Below, in pieces: positions 1 to 8,940 of a stretch of 64,000 nt of DNA. The position numbers and the translations under genes were made by a program. Source of the DNA: Clostridiales bacterium 1_7_47FAA (lineage in GTDB: Bacteria > Bacillota > Clostridia > Lachnospirales > Lachnospiraceae); the NCBI GenBank assembly GCA_000155435.1, contig DS990263.1, forward strand, positions 234,265-298,264. Direction: 5' to 3'. Positions within the stretch are counted from its first letter, which is position 1, and every line of letters begins with the position of its first letter. The notes under the pieces were generated by a model. The model searched no databases and had not been told where the DNA came from. It saw only the letters and a list, made by a program, of their open reading frames with translations.

Positions 1-816
1 CCCAGGATATCCAATTTCACGGATTTTAATGTGTTTTCCAGGATACCCGGGGTATCCCTGCGCTATGTTTCCAGGGTTTCAGAACTGGGGACGCCGGATT
101 TGGTATTCCTTCCGGGTACGAAGAATACCATGGATGACCTGCTGTGGATGCGCCAGAACGGCCTGGAGGCCGCAGTGCTTAAGCTGGCACATAAACAGGT
201 ACCCATATGGGGAATCTGCGGCGGATACCAGATGCTGGGGGAAGTGCTCAGGGATGTTTCCGGTGTGGAGTCCGCAGGCGGCAGGGAGGTTGCAGGTATG
301 GGGCTGCTGCCGCTGAGGACTGAGTTCCAGGAGGAAAAGGTAAGGACCCAGGTGGAAGGTTCCCTGGGAGAACTGGACGGTGTCCTGGCGCCCTTATCAG
401 GCCGATGCATCAGCGGCTATGAAATCCATATGGGCCGCACGTCCATTGACCGGGAACATGGGGCCATGGATACCGCAATGCTGGTGTCCTGGCGCCGGGA
501 ACCCGTCATCTGCCGCCCGGCCTCCTATGTGATGGAGGTACAGGATACGGATCAGCAGGGCTGTGAGAGGAAACGGGTGAAGGAGGACGGATGGAACCGT
601 GGAAATATTTACGGGGCGTACATCCATGGTATGTTCGACCATCCGGGGATAGCGGAGACGATTGTATCCTCACTGGCGGCACGGAAAGGGATATCCATGG
701 ATGAGGTCAGGGAAGGGGATTATGAAGCCTATCGGCAGCAGCAGTATGATAAGCTGGCAGATGTACTGCGGTCCAGCCTGGATATGGATGCCATTTATAA
801 GATGATGGGGTTATAG
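1..816 (+). CDS. cobQ: Cobyric acid synthase, C-terminal part (truncated by window edge)
   Basis: The reading frame is open from the first base, so this is the C-terminal ~271 residues of a longer protein. Cobyric acid synthase (CbiP/CobQ) amidates the b, d, e and g side chains of adenosylcobyrinic diamide, using glutamine, in cobalamin synthesis. The visible part is the class I glutamine amidotransferase domain. It has the nucleophile Cys in GICGGYQ (codon 217-219), the YEIHMGRT segment typical of the family, and the catalytic His in YGAYIHGMFD (codon 625-627). The opening PRISNFTDF also matches the family. cbiC follows about 160 bases downstream. The N-terminal ATP-binding domain lies outside the window. 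Confidence 0.95.
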   Translation, partial: PRISNFTDFNVFSRIPGVSLRYVSRVSELGTPDLVFLPGTKNTMDDLLWMRQNGLEAAVLKLAHKQVPIWGICGGYQMLGEVLRDVSGVESAGGREVAGMGLLPLRTEFQEEKVRTQVEGSLGELDGVLAPLSGRCISGYEIHMGRTSIDREHGAMDTAMLVSWRREPVICRPASYVMEVQDTDQQGCERKRVKEDGWNRGNIYGAYIHGMFDHPGIAETIVSSLAARKGISMDEVREGDYEAYRQQQYDKLADVLRSSLDMDAIYKMMGL

Positions 817-973
817 GGCGCGGAAAGACAGCTTTTTAAGGTAATGGCGGCAATGGACCCGTAACAGACCAATAGCAGACCGGCCATGGGATGTCAGACG
901 AAACAGTAACAGAACGGCAGCAGGGGCTTTGGGATACCATGCTCCAGACTGCCATATAAGGAGACAAGACAGA

Positions 974-1624
974 ATGTTAAATATACAATTGGAACAGGTG
1001 CTTCCCTCGGAGATAGAGCGCCGCAGTTTTGAACTGATTGACCAGGAGCTGCAATCCATGGGAATCCGCCTGGAGCCGGAACAGGAGCCGGTCATCAAGC
1101 GGGCCATCCATACAACGGCTGATTTTGAGTATGCCGGGAACCTGGTGTTCTCTGAACACGCGGTGCAAAAGGGGATTGACGCCCTCAGACAGGGGGCTGT
1201 GATCATCACGGACACCAATATGGGATGGTCCGGGGTGAATAAGAAGAAACTGTCTTCCCTGGGAGGGGAAGCGCTCTGCTTCATGGCAGATGAGGACGTG
1301 GCCAGGGAGGCGGCTGAAAAGGGGACCACCAGGGCAGTGGCCAGCATGGAGAAGGCGGCCCGGTTATTTGGAAGGAACCGTCCCTGTATCTTTGCCATCG
1401 GCAATGCCCCCACTGCCCTGATCCGTCTTTATGAACTGGTGAAGGAGGGGAGCATTTCCCCGGCCCTGGTCATAGGGGCGCCGGTCGGTTTCGTGAACGT
1501 GGTCCAGTCCAAGGAACTGATCCTCACGCTTGGGGATACGCCCTACATCGTGGCAAAAGGAAGAAAGGGGGGCAGCAACGTGGCGGCCGCCATCTGCAAT
1601 GCCCTCCTTTATCAGATTGGATGA
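974..1624 (+). CDS. cbiC: Precorrin-8X methylmutase (cobalt-precorrin-8 methylmutase)
   Basis: This 216-residue protein moves the C-11 methyl group to C-12, giving (hydrogeno)cobyrinate, in the corrin pathway. The ATG at 974 is preferred over one 45 bases upstream because AAGGAG (958-963) lies ten bases before it. His46 in IHTTADF matches the family's catalytic histidine. DTNMGWSGVNK and AIGNAPTALIRLYEL are typical methylmutase segments, and GAPVGFVNVVQSKE closes the fold. It follows cobyric acid synthase and is probably co-transcribed with it. The cbiC (anaerobic) name is chosen by analogy with clostridial pathways; cobH is the aerobic name for the same family. Confidence 0.93.
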   Translation: MLNIQLEQVLPSEIERRSFELIDQELQSMGIRLEPEQEPVIKRAIHTTADFEYAGNLVFSEHAVQKGIDALRQGAVIITDTNMGWSGVNKKKLSSLGGEALCFMADEDVAREAAEKGTTRAVASMEKAARLFGRNRPCIFAIGNAPTALIRLYELVKEGSISPALVIGAPVGFVNVVQSKELILTLGDTPYIVAKGRKGGSNVAAAICNALLYQIG

Positions 1625-1637
1625 TTGGGTAAATGAT

Positions 1638-3044
1638 TTATTTTTTTCCGTTCCAGCAGTAGGTGCAGAGCTTACATGGGGAAATGCCGATGGATTCCAC
1701 CAGGTCATCCAGCCTGTGGTAGCGGAGTGTGGTAAAGTTAAGGCGTTTCCTGATTTCCTCCATCATCTCCTTGTAATTACCACTGTCCGGATTGGCATAG
1801 TCTGCCAGCAGTTCATCTGATACGCAGTCACCTTCCCGGTCCTTGATGATACGTCTGGTAATCAGGTCCAGCTCCGAGGAGGAGCGGGAGAAATTAAGAT
1901 AGGGGCAGCCGAACATCAGGGGCGGGCAGGCGGGCCGGATATGCACTTCCTTTGCGCCGCTCTGGTATAGGAATTCAGAGGTCTCGCCCAACTGGGTCCC
2001 CCTGACAATGGAATCGTCAATCAGCAGCAGTTTTTTGCCTCGGATCAGCGCGTCCACGGGAATCAGCTTCATTTTCGCAATCAGGTTGCGCTGGCCCTGG
2101 TTCTGGGGCATGAAGGAACGGGGCCAGGTAGGTGTGTATTTGATGAAGGGGCGTGCAAAGGGGATGCCGGATTCATTGGCATAGCCGATGGCATGGGCGA
2201 TTCCCGAATCAGGTACGCCGGCCACCACGTCAGGCCTTGCCTCGTCCCGTTTGGCCAGAAGCTTTCCGCATTCATAGCGCATGCTCTCCACGTTCACCCC
2301 CTCGTAGGTGGAGGTGGGATAGCCGTAGTAGACCCAGAGGAAGGAACAGATTTTCATCTCCTGTCTTGGGGGACTCATGGTTTCCACTGATTCCGGGGTC
2401 ATGAAGACGATTTCGCCGGGGCCAAGCTCCTTGTAGTCGGAGTAGCCCAGGTTGATAAAGGCAAAGCTCTCAAATGAGGCGCAGAAAGCGTCCTCCTTTT
2501 TTCCGATTACAACAGGTGTCCTGCCGTATCTGTCCCTGGAAGCGTAGATGCCTTTTGGGGTCAGCAGCAGTATGGTCATGGAGCCTTCAATCCGCTCCTG
2601 GGCATACAACAGCCCTTCCACCAGGGAAGACTTCTGGTTGATCAGGGCAGCCACCAGCTCCGTGGAATTGATGCGCCCGTGACTCATTTCCATAAAATGT
2701 ATATGTCCGTTCCTGTATGCTTCCTGTATCAGCTCGTCCTGGTTGTTGATCTTGCCCACCGTGGTGATGGCAAAACTTCCCAGGTGTGACTGGATTAATA
2801 AGGGCTGGGGTTCGTTATCGGAAATACATCCAATCCCAAAATATCCCTCCAGCTCGTTTAAATCGCCGTCAAATTTTGTACGGAACGGGCTGTTTTCTAT
2901 ATTATGGATGGAGCGGGCAAAGCCCTGTTCCCCATACACGGCCATGCCGCCGCGCTTTGTACCAAGATGGGAGTGGTAATCGACTCCGAAAAAAAGATCC
3001 AATGTACAGCTGTTCTTAGATACAACACCAAATATTCCGCCCAT
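1638..3044 (-). CDS. PurF-like amidophosphoribosyltransferase paralogue with degenerate glutaminase site
   Basis: This 468-residue protein has the two-domain layout of glutamine PRPP amidotransferase, but starts MGGIFGVVS where active enzymes have a Cys nucleophile directly before GIFG or GVFG. Other glutaminase landmarks are also changed: the RYST arginine segment is replaced by GCISDNEP, the NG oxyanion pair of AHNGNL by TTVGKI, and TIDSE by RINSTE. The phosphoribosyltransferase half keeps the PRPP loop LLLIDDSIVRGTQ. Cysteines in MKICSF, PACPPLMFGC and the terminal CKLCTYCW match the positions of Fe-S ligands in the Bacillus-type enzyme. It may use ammonia or act as a regulator; this is inference. 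A genuine purF is at 60776-62224. Confidence 0.85.
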   Translation of the reverse strand: MGGIFGVVSKNSCTLDLFFGVDYHSHLGTKRGGMAVYGEQGFARSIHNIENSPFRTKFDGDLNELEGYFGIGCISDNEPQPLLIQSHLGSFAITTVGKINNQDELIQEAYRNGHIHFMEMSHGRINSTELVAALINQKSSLVEGLLYAQERIEGSMTILLLTPKGIYASRDRYGRTPVVIGKKEDAFCASFESFAFINLGYSDYKELGPGEIVFMTPESVETMSPPRQEMKICSFLWVYYGYPTSTYEGVNVESMRYECGKLLAKRDEARPDVVAGVPDSGIAHAIGYANESGIPFARPFIKYTPTWPRSFMPQNQGQRNLIAKMKLIPVDALIRGKKLLLIDDSIVRGTQLGETSEFLYQSGAKEVHIRPACPPLMFGCPYLNFSRSSSELDLITRRIIKDREGDCVSDELLADYANPDSGNYKEMMEEIRKRLNFTTLRYHRLDDLVESIGISPCKLCTYCWNGKK

Positions 3045-3097
3045 GTATATTCCCTCTTTGATAGTAGTGGTCTGTCATTCTGCCTGTTACAGGACTT

Positions 3098-3127
3098 ATC
3101 ATAACATATATTAGCATTAAAGGACAA
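3098..3127 (-). promoter_or_regulatory. Candidate sigma-A promoter for the PurF-like gene
   Basis: On the minus strand a TTGTCC box (3122-3127) is followed after 18 bases by TATGAT (3098-3103), about 54 bases upstream of the ATG at 3044. It is found by eye only. The spacing is acceptable and the -10 box is good. Confidence 0.45.
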
Positions 3128-3188
3128 TATGAATGATATATTATTTATACTTATAATGCCTCATAAGCAGTGCAGGACATCCGGGGAA

Positions 3189-3217
3189 TTGCAAAATAAT
3201 AGGACTCATTGTATAAT
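3189..3217 (+). promoter_or_regulatory. Candidate sigma-A promoter of the sugar-sensing operon
   Basis: TTGCAA (3189-3194), a 17-base spacer and a perfect TATAAT (3212-3217) lie about 70 bases upstream of the response-regulator start at 3286. It diverges from the PurF-like gene. This is probably the main promoter for the two-component genes. Confidence 0.6.
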
Positions 3218-3285
3218 TAATGGATATATTAACAGCCAGGATTTCAGAAAGATATTTTATCATAGAGGAGAAAAGGGGCATTCAT

Positions 3286-4926
3286 ATGGACTTATACAGG
3301 ATTATTCTGGTGGATGACGAGGAAGAGGTCAGACAGAGCATCATCAGGAAGATTAACTGGACAGAAGCAGGGTTTCAGGTTGTGGGGGACGCGGAGAACG
3401 GGGAGGACGCCATGGAGAAGGTGGAGGCCCTGGAGCCGGACCTGATCCTTACGGATATCCGTATGCCGTACATGGACGGGCTGACCCTGGCGGAGAAGGT
3501 GCGCCAGAAATATCCCTCCATCAAAATCGTCATATTTTCCGGATACGATGACTTTGAATACGCCAAGCAGGCCATCAAGCTGAATGTGACGGAGTATATA
3601 TTAAAGCCCGTGAACGTGGAGGAGCTGACCGCCATCTTAAAGCGCATCAAATCCAACCTGGACGAGGAAATCGAACAGAAGCGGAATGTAAGCCTGCTGC
3701 GGGAGAACTATATCAAAAGCCTTCCCATCCTGCGCGAACAGTTCATCAACGAGCTGATCAGTTATCCGGTGCCGGAAGAAACCGTGGCCGACCGTCTGCA
3801 GGAATATGACATACCCCTTGCCGGGGCCAAGAAGTGGGTGGCTGCCGCCATTGATATCGAGCCGGAGGAAATCCGGGGCAGTGCCATGCTCCCCCTGCAC
3901 AAGGAGAAGGACCTGATTCCCATCTCCGTGATGCAGATTGTGGAAGAGAAGTTAAGGAATTACTGCCGCTGTGCCCTGGCCACCTCGGCCAGGACGGCGG
4001 CGGCGGAGATTGCGGTCATTGCGGCCATTGATGGGGAGAACAGCCAGACCGGGCTGATTGATGTATTGGGTGATATCTGCAAGGAGACAAAGAAAATCCT
4101 GGAGGTCCCCATCACGGTGGGAATCGGCCACGGGTGCCAGGCGTTGTCTGAAATCAGCAGTTCCTACAAGGCTGCGGTGGACGCCCTTGGATACAAGGCC
4201 ATCGTGGGAAGCGGGAGCACCATCTACATCAATGACGTGGAGCCGGTCAGCGGCGGTAAGCTGCAGTTTGACGGCAAGGACGAGGCGGAGCTGATTGCGG
4301 CCATCAAGTTCGGCCCCAGGGAAAAGATAGAGGAAGCCGTGCGCAGCGTCATGGATAAGATGAGCGATGCAAAGGTGCATTTCCGCCAGTGCCAGGCTTA
4401 TATGCTGAGCGTGTCCAGCAGCATCATACAGAGGATCCAGCAGCATGACCTGGATATGGCCCAGATCCTGGAGGAGGGGGAGGAGCACGAGGATACCTTT
4501 GCCCTGATTCCCAAGATGCAGAAAAAAGAGGATTTCAGCCAGTGGCTTCTGTCCGTGGCCCTGCGGATGAACCAGGTGATGAACCAGGAACGTGACAACA
4601 CCATGAAGCAGGTAATCCAGGAGGCCAAGGAATATATCATGGACAATTACCAGGATCCGGACCTTTCCGTGGAGAAAATCTGCCGCCACCTGCATATGAG
4701 CCCGGCCTATTTCTCCACCATGTTCAAGAAGGAGACGGGACAGGCTTACATCGCCTACCTGACCGAGGTCCGGCTCAACAAGGCGGTGGAGCTGCTCAAT
4801 AAGACCGATGACAAGACCTATGTGATTGCATCCAAGGTGGGGTATCAGGAACAGAACTATTTCAGCTATGTGTTCAAGAAACGCTTCGGGATCTCCCCCA
4901 CTAAGTTCAGGGGAGCGAAAAGGTAA
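3286..4926 (+). CDS. Response regulator, YesN type, REC plus AraC-type DNA-binding domain
   Basis: The protein has 546 residues. The N-terminal receiver domain has acidic residues DDEEE at 10-14, phospho-acceptor Asp57 in LILTDIRMP, and the conserved Lys of YILKPV. The middle (~150-430) is a long linker with no recognised motif. The last ~100 residues hold two helix-turn-helix motifs of the AraC/XylS type (LSVEKICRHLHMSPAYFS and VIASKVGYQEQNYFSYVFKK). The ATG at 3286 is chosen because GAGGAG lies just upstream and the protein then begins directly at the receiver fold. A histidine kinase follows ten bases later. It probably activates the sugar-uptake genes downstream; the target is inferred from location. 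Confidence 0.93.
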   Translation: MDLYRIILVDDEEEVRQSIIRKINWTEAGFQVVGDAENGEDAMEKVEALEPDLILTDIRMPYMDGLTLAEKVRQKYPSIKIVIFSGYDDFEYAKQAIKLNVTEYILKPVNVEELTAILKRIKSNLDEEIEQKRNVSLLRENYIKSLPILREQFINELISYPVPEETVADRLQEYDIPLAGAKKWVAAAIDIEPEEIRGSAMLPLHKEKDLIPISVMQIVEEKLRNYCRCALATSARTAAAEIAVIAAIDGENSQTGLIDVLGDICKETKKILEVPITVGIGHGCQALSEISSSYKAAVDALGYKAIVGSGSTIYINDVEPVSGGKLQFDGKDEAELIAAIKFGPREKIEEAVRSVMDKMSDAKVHFRQCQAYMLSVSSSIIQRIQQHDLDMAQILEEGEEHEDTFALIPKMQKKEDFSQWLLSVALRMNQVMNQERDNTMKQVIQEAKEYIMDNYQDPDLSVEKICRHLHMSPAYFSTMFKKETGQAYIAYLTEVRLNKAVELLNKTDDKTYVIASKVGYQEQNYFSYVFKKRFGISPTKFRGAKR

Positions 4927-4936
4927 GGAGACGGAC

Positions 4937-6733
4937 ATGCTTTTTGAAAAGCAGAGGCAGGGGGTGCAGAAGGCCAGCATCCGCTACATCATATTCATTT
5001 ATTTTACGCTGACCGCCCTGGCTGCCAGCGTATTCATCGGAATTTCCCTCTATACAAGGCTGTCGGGACAGATGGCGGACACCATACAGGAAGAGAACCA
5101 GATACTGATTAACCAGATTAACCGTTCCATGGATTCCTACCTGCAGACGGTGATGAAGCTGTCCGATTCCCTTTATTACGGCGTAATCAAGAACGCAGAC
5201 CTTTCGGACGGTTCCATTGGCAGCGAGATTACCCTTCTCTATGACAATAACAAGGATAATATTGAAAATATCGCCCTGCTGTCCAAGACCGGGCAGATGC
5301 TGGAATCCGTGCCCGCGGCCAGGCTCAAATCCAATATAGACGTAATCGACGAGAACTGGTTCCAGAACACCCTTTTAAAAACGGAGAACCTTCATTTCTC
5401 CACACCCCATGTACAGACAATCTTCGATGGAAGCGAAAGCCAGTACCGCTGGGTCATTTCCATGTCAAGGGCAGTGGAAATCACCAACGGTCCCTATACG
5501 GACCAGGGCGTGCTGCTCATTGATATACGCTACAACAGCCTGGAACGGCTGTTTGACGGCGTGAACCTGGGCAACGGCGGATATGCGTACCTGATCAGCA
5601 GCGATGGGGAAATCATCTACCACCCAAAGGCCCAGCTTATCGACTCCGGCATTGTCAGGGAGAACAACCTGGAGGCGGCCGGCCTTAAGGACGGCAATTA
5701 CGAGGAGGTATTCGGCGGGGAAAAGCGGATTGTGTCCGTGAAGACCGTGGGATATACGGGATGGAAGATTGTGGGCGTGACGCCTCTTGACGGCATGTCC
5801 CTCAACAACATCAAGACAAAGCTTCTGATGGTGTTCATCATCGCCTTCGTGCTGTTCATCCTCTCCATCATCAACTCCTACATTTCCACCAGGATCACGG
5901 ATCCCATCAAGGAGCTGGAGAAGGCGGTCAATGAGATTGAGGAAGGAAACCTGGAGGTGGAGGTGAAAAGCGCCGGTTCCTATGAGATACAGCATCTGGG
6001 CACTTCCATCCAAAGCATGGCCAGACGGATCCGGAAGCTGATGAACGATATTGTGGCGGAGCATGAATCCAAGCGGAGAAGTGAATTTGACACCCTCCAG
6101 TCCCAGATCAACCCCCATTTCCTCTACAATACCCTGGATATCATTGTGTGGATGATTGAAAATGAAAAGCAGTCCGAGGCCGTGAAGGTGGTGACGGCCC
6201 TTGCAAGATTCTTCCGCATCAGCTTAAGCAAGGGAAAGAGCATCATACCGGTAAGGGACGAGCTGGAGCACGTGCGCAATTACCTGATGATCCAGCATAT
6301 GCGCTATAAGAATAAATTCACCTATGCCATTGAGGCGGATGAGGATGTCCTGGAACTGGCAAGCTTAAAGCTCATGCTCCAGCCCCTGGTGGAAAATGCC
6401 ATCTACCACGGTATGGAGTTCATGGACGGGGACGGGGAAATCCTGGTCAGGGCATGGCGCCGGGAGGATGACCTTTATATGAGCGTGTCCGACAATGGCT
6501 TAGGCATGACCCGGGAGCAGGTGGACCGCCTGTTCTCAGCCACGGACCATATGCCCTCAGGCAGGGGTTCAGGTATCGGCGTGAAGAATGTGAATGAGCG
6601 GATCAAGCTCTATTTTGGAACTGGTTACGGCCTTGAAATCCAGTCGGAACCAGATGAGGGAACCACGGTGACGGCGCATCTGCCGGCCATTTCCTATCAG
6701 GAAGCAAAGAAAGAGGAAGCCTATGTCAAATAA
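4937..6733 (+). CDS. Sensor histidine kinase, LytS/YesM type, with extracellular Cache-like domain
   Basis: This 598-residue membrane kinase partners the regulator just upstream. It has a transmembrane helix near residues 18-40, an extracellular ~250-residue domain resembling a Cache sensor, and a second transmembrane helix near 300. A HAMP-like linker (ITDPIKELEKAVNEIEEGNLEV) comes next, then a His_kinase segment with His394 in INPHFLYNTLD. The ATPase domain has N-box ENAIYHGME, DNGLGM and GSGIGVKNVNER. The ATG at 4937 follows AAGGAG at a good distance. Its 3' end overlaps the next gene by 11 bases, implying coupled translation. The two anchored binding proteins downstream may present ligand to its outer domain (inference). 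Confidence 0.92.
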   Translation: MLFEKQRQGVQKASIRYIIFIYFTLTALAASVFIGISLYTRLSGQMADTIQEENQILINQINRSMDSYLQTVMKLSDSLYYGVIKNADLSDGSIGSEITLLYDNNKDNIENIALLSKTGQMLESVPAARLKSNIDVIDENWFQNTLLKTENLHFSTPHVQTIFDGSESQYRWVISMSRAVEITNGPYTDQGVLLIDIRYNSLERLFDGVNLGNGGYAYLISSDGEIIYHPKAQLIDSGIVRENNLEAAGLKDGNYEEVFGGEKRIVSVKTVGYTGWKIVGVTPLDGMSLNNIKTKLLMVFIIAFVLFILSIINSYISTRITDPIKELEKAVNEIEEGNLEVEVKSAGSYEIQHLGTSIQSMARRIRKLMNDIVAEHESKRRSEFDTLQSQINPHFLYNTLDIIVWMIENEKQSEAVKVVTALARFFRISLSKGKSIIPVRDELEHVRNYLMIQHMRYKNKFTYAIEADEDVLELASLKLMLQPLVENAIYHGMEFMDGDGEILVRAWRREDDLYMSVSDNGLGMTREQVDRLFSATDHMPSGRGSGIGVKNVNERIKLYFGTGYGLEIQSEPDEGTTVTAHLPAISYQEAKKEEAYVK

Positions 6734-7694
6734 AGGGAAGATTCTCTGGTGCATATGGGCCGGTATCCTGGTCCTGCTGTTTTTGATGTCCTCCACGGAC
6801 CTTATCATCAAGGAAAAGGAAATCGAGGTATACCCGGTTTCCGTCATCATCGACGGGGACAATGATGACTACTATGTTAATTTAAAAAAGGGCATGGAAC
6901 AGGCGGCGGTGGAGTTCCACGGGGACGTCAGCTTCATCACCCTTTACGCCGACCATGACCAGGCACAGCAGACGGAGCTGGTGAAACGGGAAATCAGGGA
7001 TGGGGCGCGGGCTGTCATCCTGGCTCCGGTGAAGCCGGAGGAGGCGGTCAAGGAGCTGGAGGCCATGAATCCGGGCTGCCCGGTCCTCTTTCTTGGCCGT
7101 CCCCAGTCCAGCGGCAGGGTGGCGGATACCATAGGTGTGGACAGCCTGGAGATTGGAAGGATGCTGGGGGAGGCCGCTGTATCCCAGGCCCCGAAGGACA
7201 TCCCGGTCTATCTCTTTTGCAAGGGGTTAGACTATGGGGACGGCTCCCTAGTCTATGAGGGGGTCAGTGGCGTGCTGGAGGAACATGGGTATGATTACCG
7301 GCTCATTGAGAAGAAGAACCAGGACACATACAGGCAGGCTGTCCAGGAAACGGATTCCCCCGGCAGCGGCAAGATCACCATCATAGCCCTGGATGTACAG
7401 TCCCTGGACCAGGCAGCCCAGATACTGGAGGAGGACACCATATACCAGGGCAGGGTGTCAGGGCTTTACGGAGTGGGGAGCACCACATCCTTACTCAGGG
7501 CGCTGGAAAAGGGGATTGTCACGGGGATGACGGCCTATAACCAGTTTGACGAGGGATATTTAAGCGTGAAGCAGGCGGTGGAAGCCATCCAGGGCACGCA
7601 CCAGAAGCAGGAGACGCGGCTTACGGCCATCTACGTGGATAAGGACAGGCTGAGGGATAAGACATATGAGAAAATGTTCTATCCCATTGAGTAG
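6723..7694 (+). CDS. Membrane-anchored periplasmic-binding-protein-like sugar sensor 1
   Basis: This 323-residue protein has a single N-terminal hydrophobic segment (about residues 8-25) without a lipobox, so it is probably a signal anchor. The rest is a type 1 periplasmic-binding fold of the ribose/galactose family: PVSVIIDGDNDDYYVNLKKG opens lobe 1, ARAVILAPVKPEEA is its sugar-loop region, and GVDSLEIGRMLG and SGLYGVGSTTSLLRALEKG follow. It starts inside the kinase gene (11-base overlap). That coupling suggests it is an accessory sensor for the kinase and not a transport receptor. Its ligand is unknown. Similarity is judged by eye. Confidence 0.8.
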   Translation: MSNKGKILWCIWAGILVLLFLMSSTDLIIKEKEIEVYPVSVIIDGDNDDYYVNLKKGMEQAAVEFHGDVSFITLYADHDQAQQTELVKREIRDGARAVILAPVKPEEAVKELEAMNPGCPVLFLGRPQSSGRVADTIGVDSLEIGRMLGEAAVSQAPKDIPVYLFCKGLDYGDGSLVYEGVSGVLEEHGYDYRLIEKKNQDTYRQAVQETDSPGSGKITIIALDVQSLDQAAQILEEDTIYQGRVSGLYGVGSTTSLLRALEKGIVTGMTAYNQFDEGYLSVKQAVEAIQGTHQKQETRLTAIYVDKDRLRDKTYEKMFYPIE

Positions 7695-7726
7695 CGGAAA
7701 TCGGGAAAATGAAAGGGGTATGGGCC

Positions 7727-8779
7727 ATGAAGCGGAATTGGATTTATTTACTGGCGGTTTGTTTAGGAATCGGCATCCTCATAGGGTTCTGGCAGTACAG
7801 GGAAAATGAAGGACAGCGGCAGACAAAGAAGAATTCCATCCGCATCGGGGTCCTTCTCTACCGCGGGGATGATACCTTCATCGGAACCCTGCGCGCAGGC
7901 CTGGAGGATAAGGCAAAGGAATATGAACAGAAAACAGGAATTAAGGTGAAGCTGGATATCCTGGACTCCAAGGGAAGCCAGAATACCCAGAACAGCCAGG
8001 TGGAGCGCCTGATTTCCCTGGGCTGTGACGCTTTGTGCATCAATAGCGTGGACCGTTCATCGGCTTCCATCATCATTGACAAAGCCATGGATGCGGGGAC
8101 CCCCGTGGTGTTCTTTAACCGGGAACCGGTGGAGGAGGACATGAACCGCTGGGAAAAGCTGTACTATGTGGGCGCGGATGCAAAGGAATCGGCGGTGCTG
8201 CAGGGAGATGCCCTGGTGGATGCATACAGGAAGGATTCCCGCACCCTGGACGCCAACGGGAACGGTCTGGTGAGTTATGTGCTCCTGGAGGGGGAGACCA
8301 GCCACCAGGACTCCCTGATCCGCACGGAGTGGTCCATCCAGACCTTGAAGGACGGAGGGGTTCCCCTGGAGAAGATTACAGGGGGGATTGCCAACTGGGA
8401 CAGGAGCCAGGCTTCCGCCCTGATGGAACAGTGGCTGAAGGAATACCCGGGACAGATAGAACTGGTGGTCAGCAACAATGATGACATGGCCCTGGGCGCT
8501 ATCGACGCCATGAACCGGGCCGGGATTGGGGCCAATTCCATCAAGGTGGTGGGCATTGACGGCACCCCGGTGGGCATAAAGGCCCTGGAGGAGGGAACCC
8601 TCTTCGCCACCGTGGAATCGGACAAGGAACGTTACGCCCAGGCCATATTCGACATTGCCTGGAGCCTGTCCCTGGACCAGGACCCCAAGTCCGTGGTACC
8701 GCTGGTCAATGGGAAATATTACTGGTGTCCCCAGCGGGTCCTGACCCAGGAGGAGGCAAAACTGCTTAAAAATAAGTAA
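7727..8779 (+). CDS. Membrane-anchored galactose-binding-protein homologue (canonical domain order), sensor 2
   Basis: This 350-residue MglB-like protein keeps the usual order: lobe 1 strand RIGVLLYRGDDTFIG, then DALCINSVD, PVVFFNREP, an EF-hand-like loop DANGNGLVSYV, then VVSNNDDMALG and VVGIDGTPVG. The start at 7727 is used because AAAGGGG (7712-7718) lies eight bases before it; an ATG at 7709 has no such site. The N-terminus (residues 4-20) is hydrophobic, but LAVC lacks the small residue a lipobox needs, so it is probably a membrane anchor. Its position between the kinase and the transporter suggests a sensing role. It is a useful reference for the rearranged paralogue next door. Confidence 0.85.
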   Translation: MKRNWIYLLAVCLGIGILIGFWQYRENEGQRQTKKNSIRIGVLLYRGDDTFIGTLRAGLEDKAKEYEQKTGIKVKLDILDSKGSQNTQNSQVERLISLGCDALCINSVDRSSASIIIDKAMDAGTPVVFFNREPVEEDMNRWEKLYYVGADAKESAVLQGDALVDAYRKDSRTLDANGNGLVSYVLLEGETSHQDSLIRTEWSIQTLKDGGVPLEKITGGIANWDRSQASALMEQWLKEYPGQIELVVSNNDDMALGAIDAMNRAGIGANSIKVVGIDGTPVGIKALEEGTLFATVESDKERYAQAIFDIAWSLSLDQDPKSVVPLVNGKYYWCPQRVLTQEEAKLLKNK

Positions 8780-8940
8780 GCTCCCATAAAAACCTGATAA
8801 AAAAATACAGAATCAAAGAAATTTTATAATCATTCTTTAAAAATCCTATGGAAAAATGCACAACCAGGCCGTATAATGGCCTTGTTGTTAAGCAAAAACA
8901 ACCAAAGACAATCATAATATTTATAAGGGAGGAATTCAAA

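Noticed and set aside
3952..4980. 342-codon minus-strand open frame opposite the response regulator
   Set aside because: It is antisense to a well-supported gene with receiver and AraC motifs; the length follows from GC-rich codon use.
8863..8895. TATAAT within the palindrome GGCC-GTATAAT-GGCC upstream of mglB as a promoter
   Set aside because: No -35 box at a suitable distance, and an activator-dependent site cannot be judged by eye.
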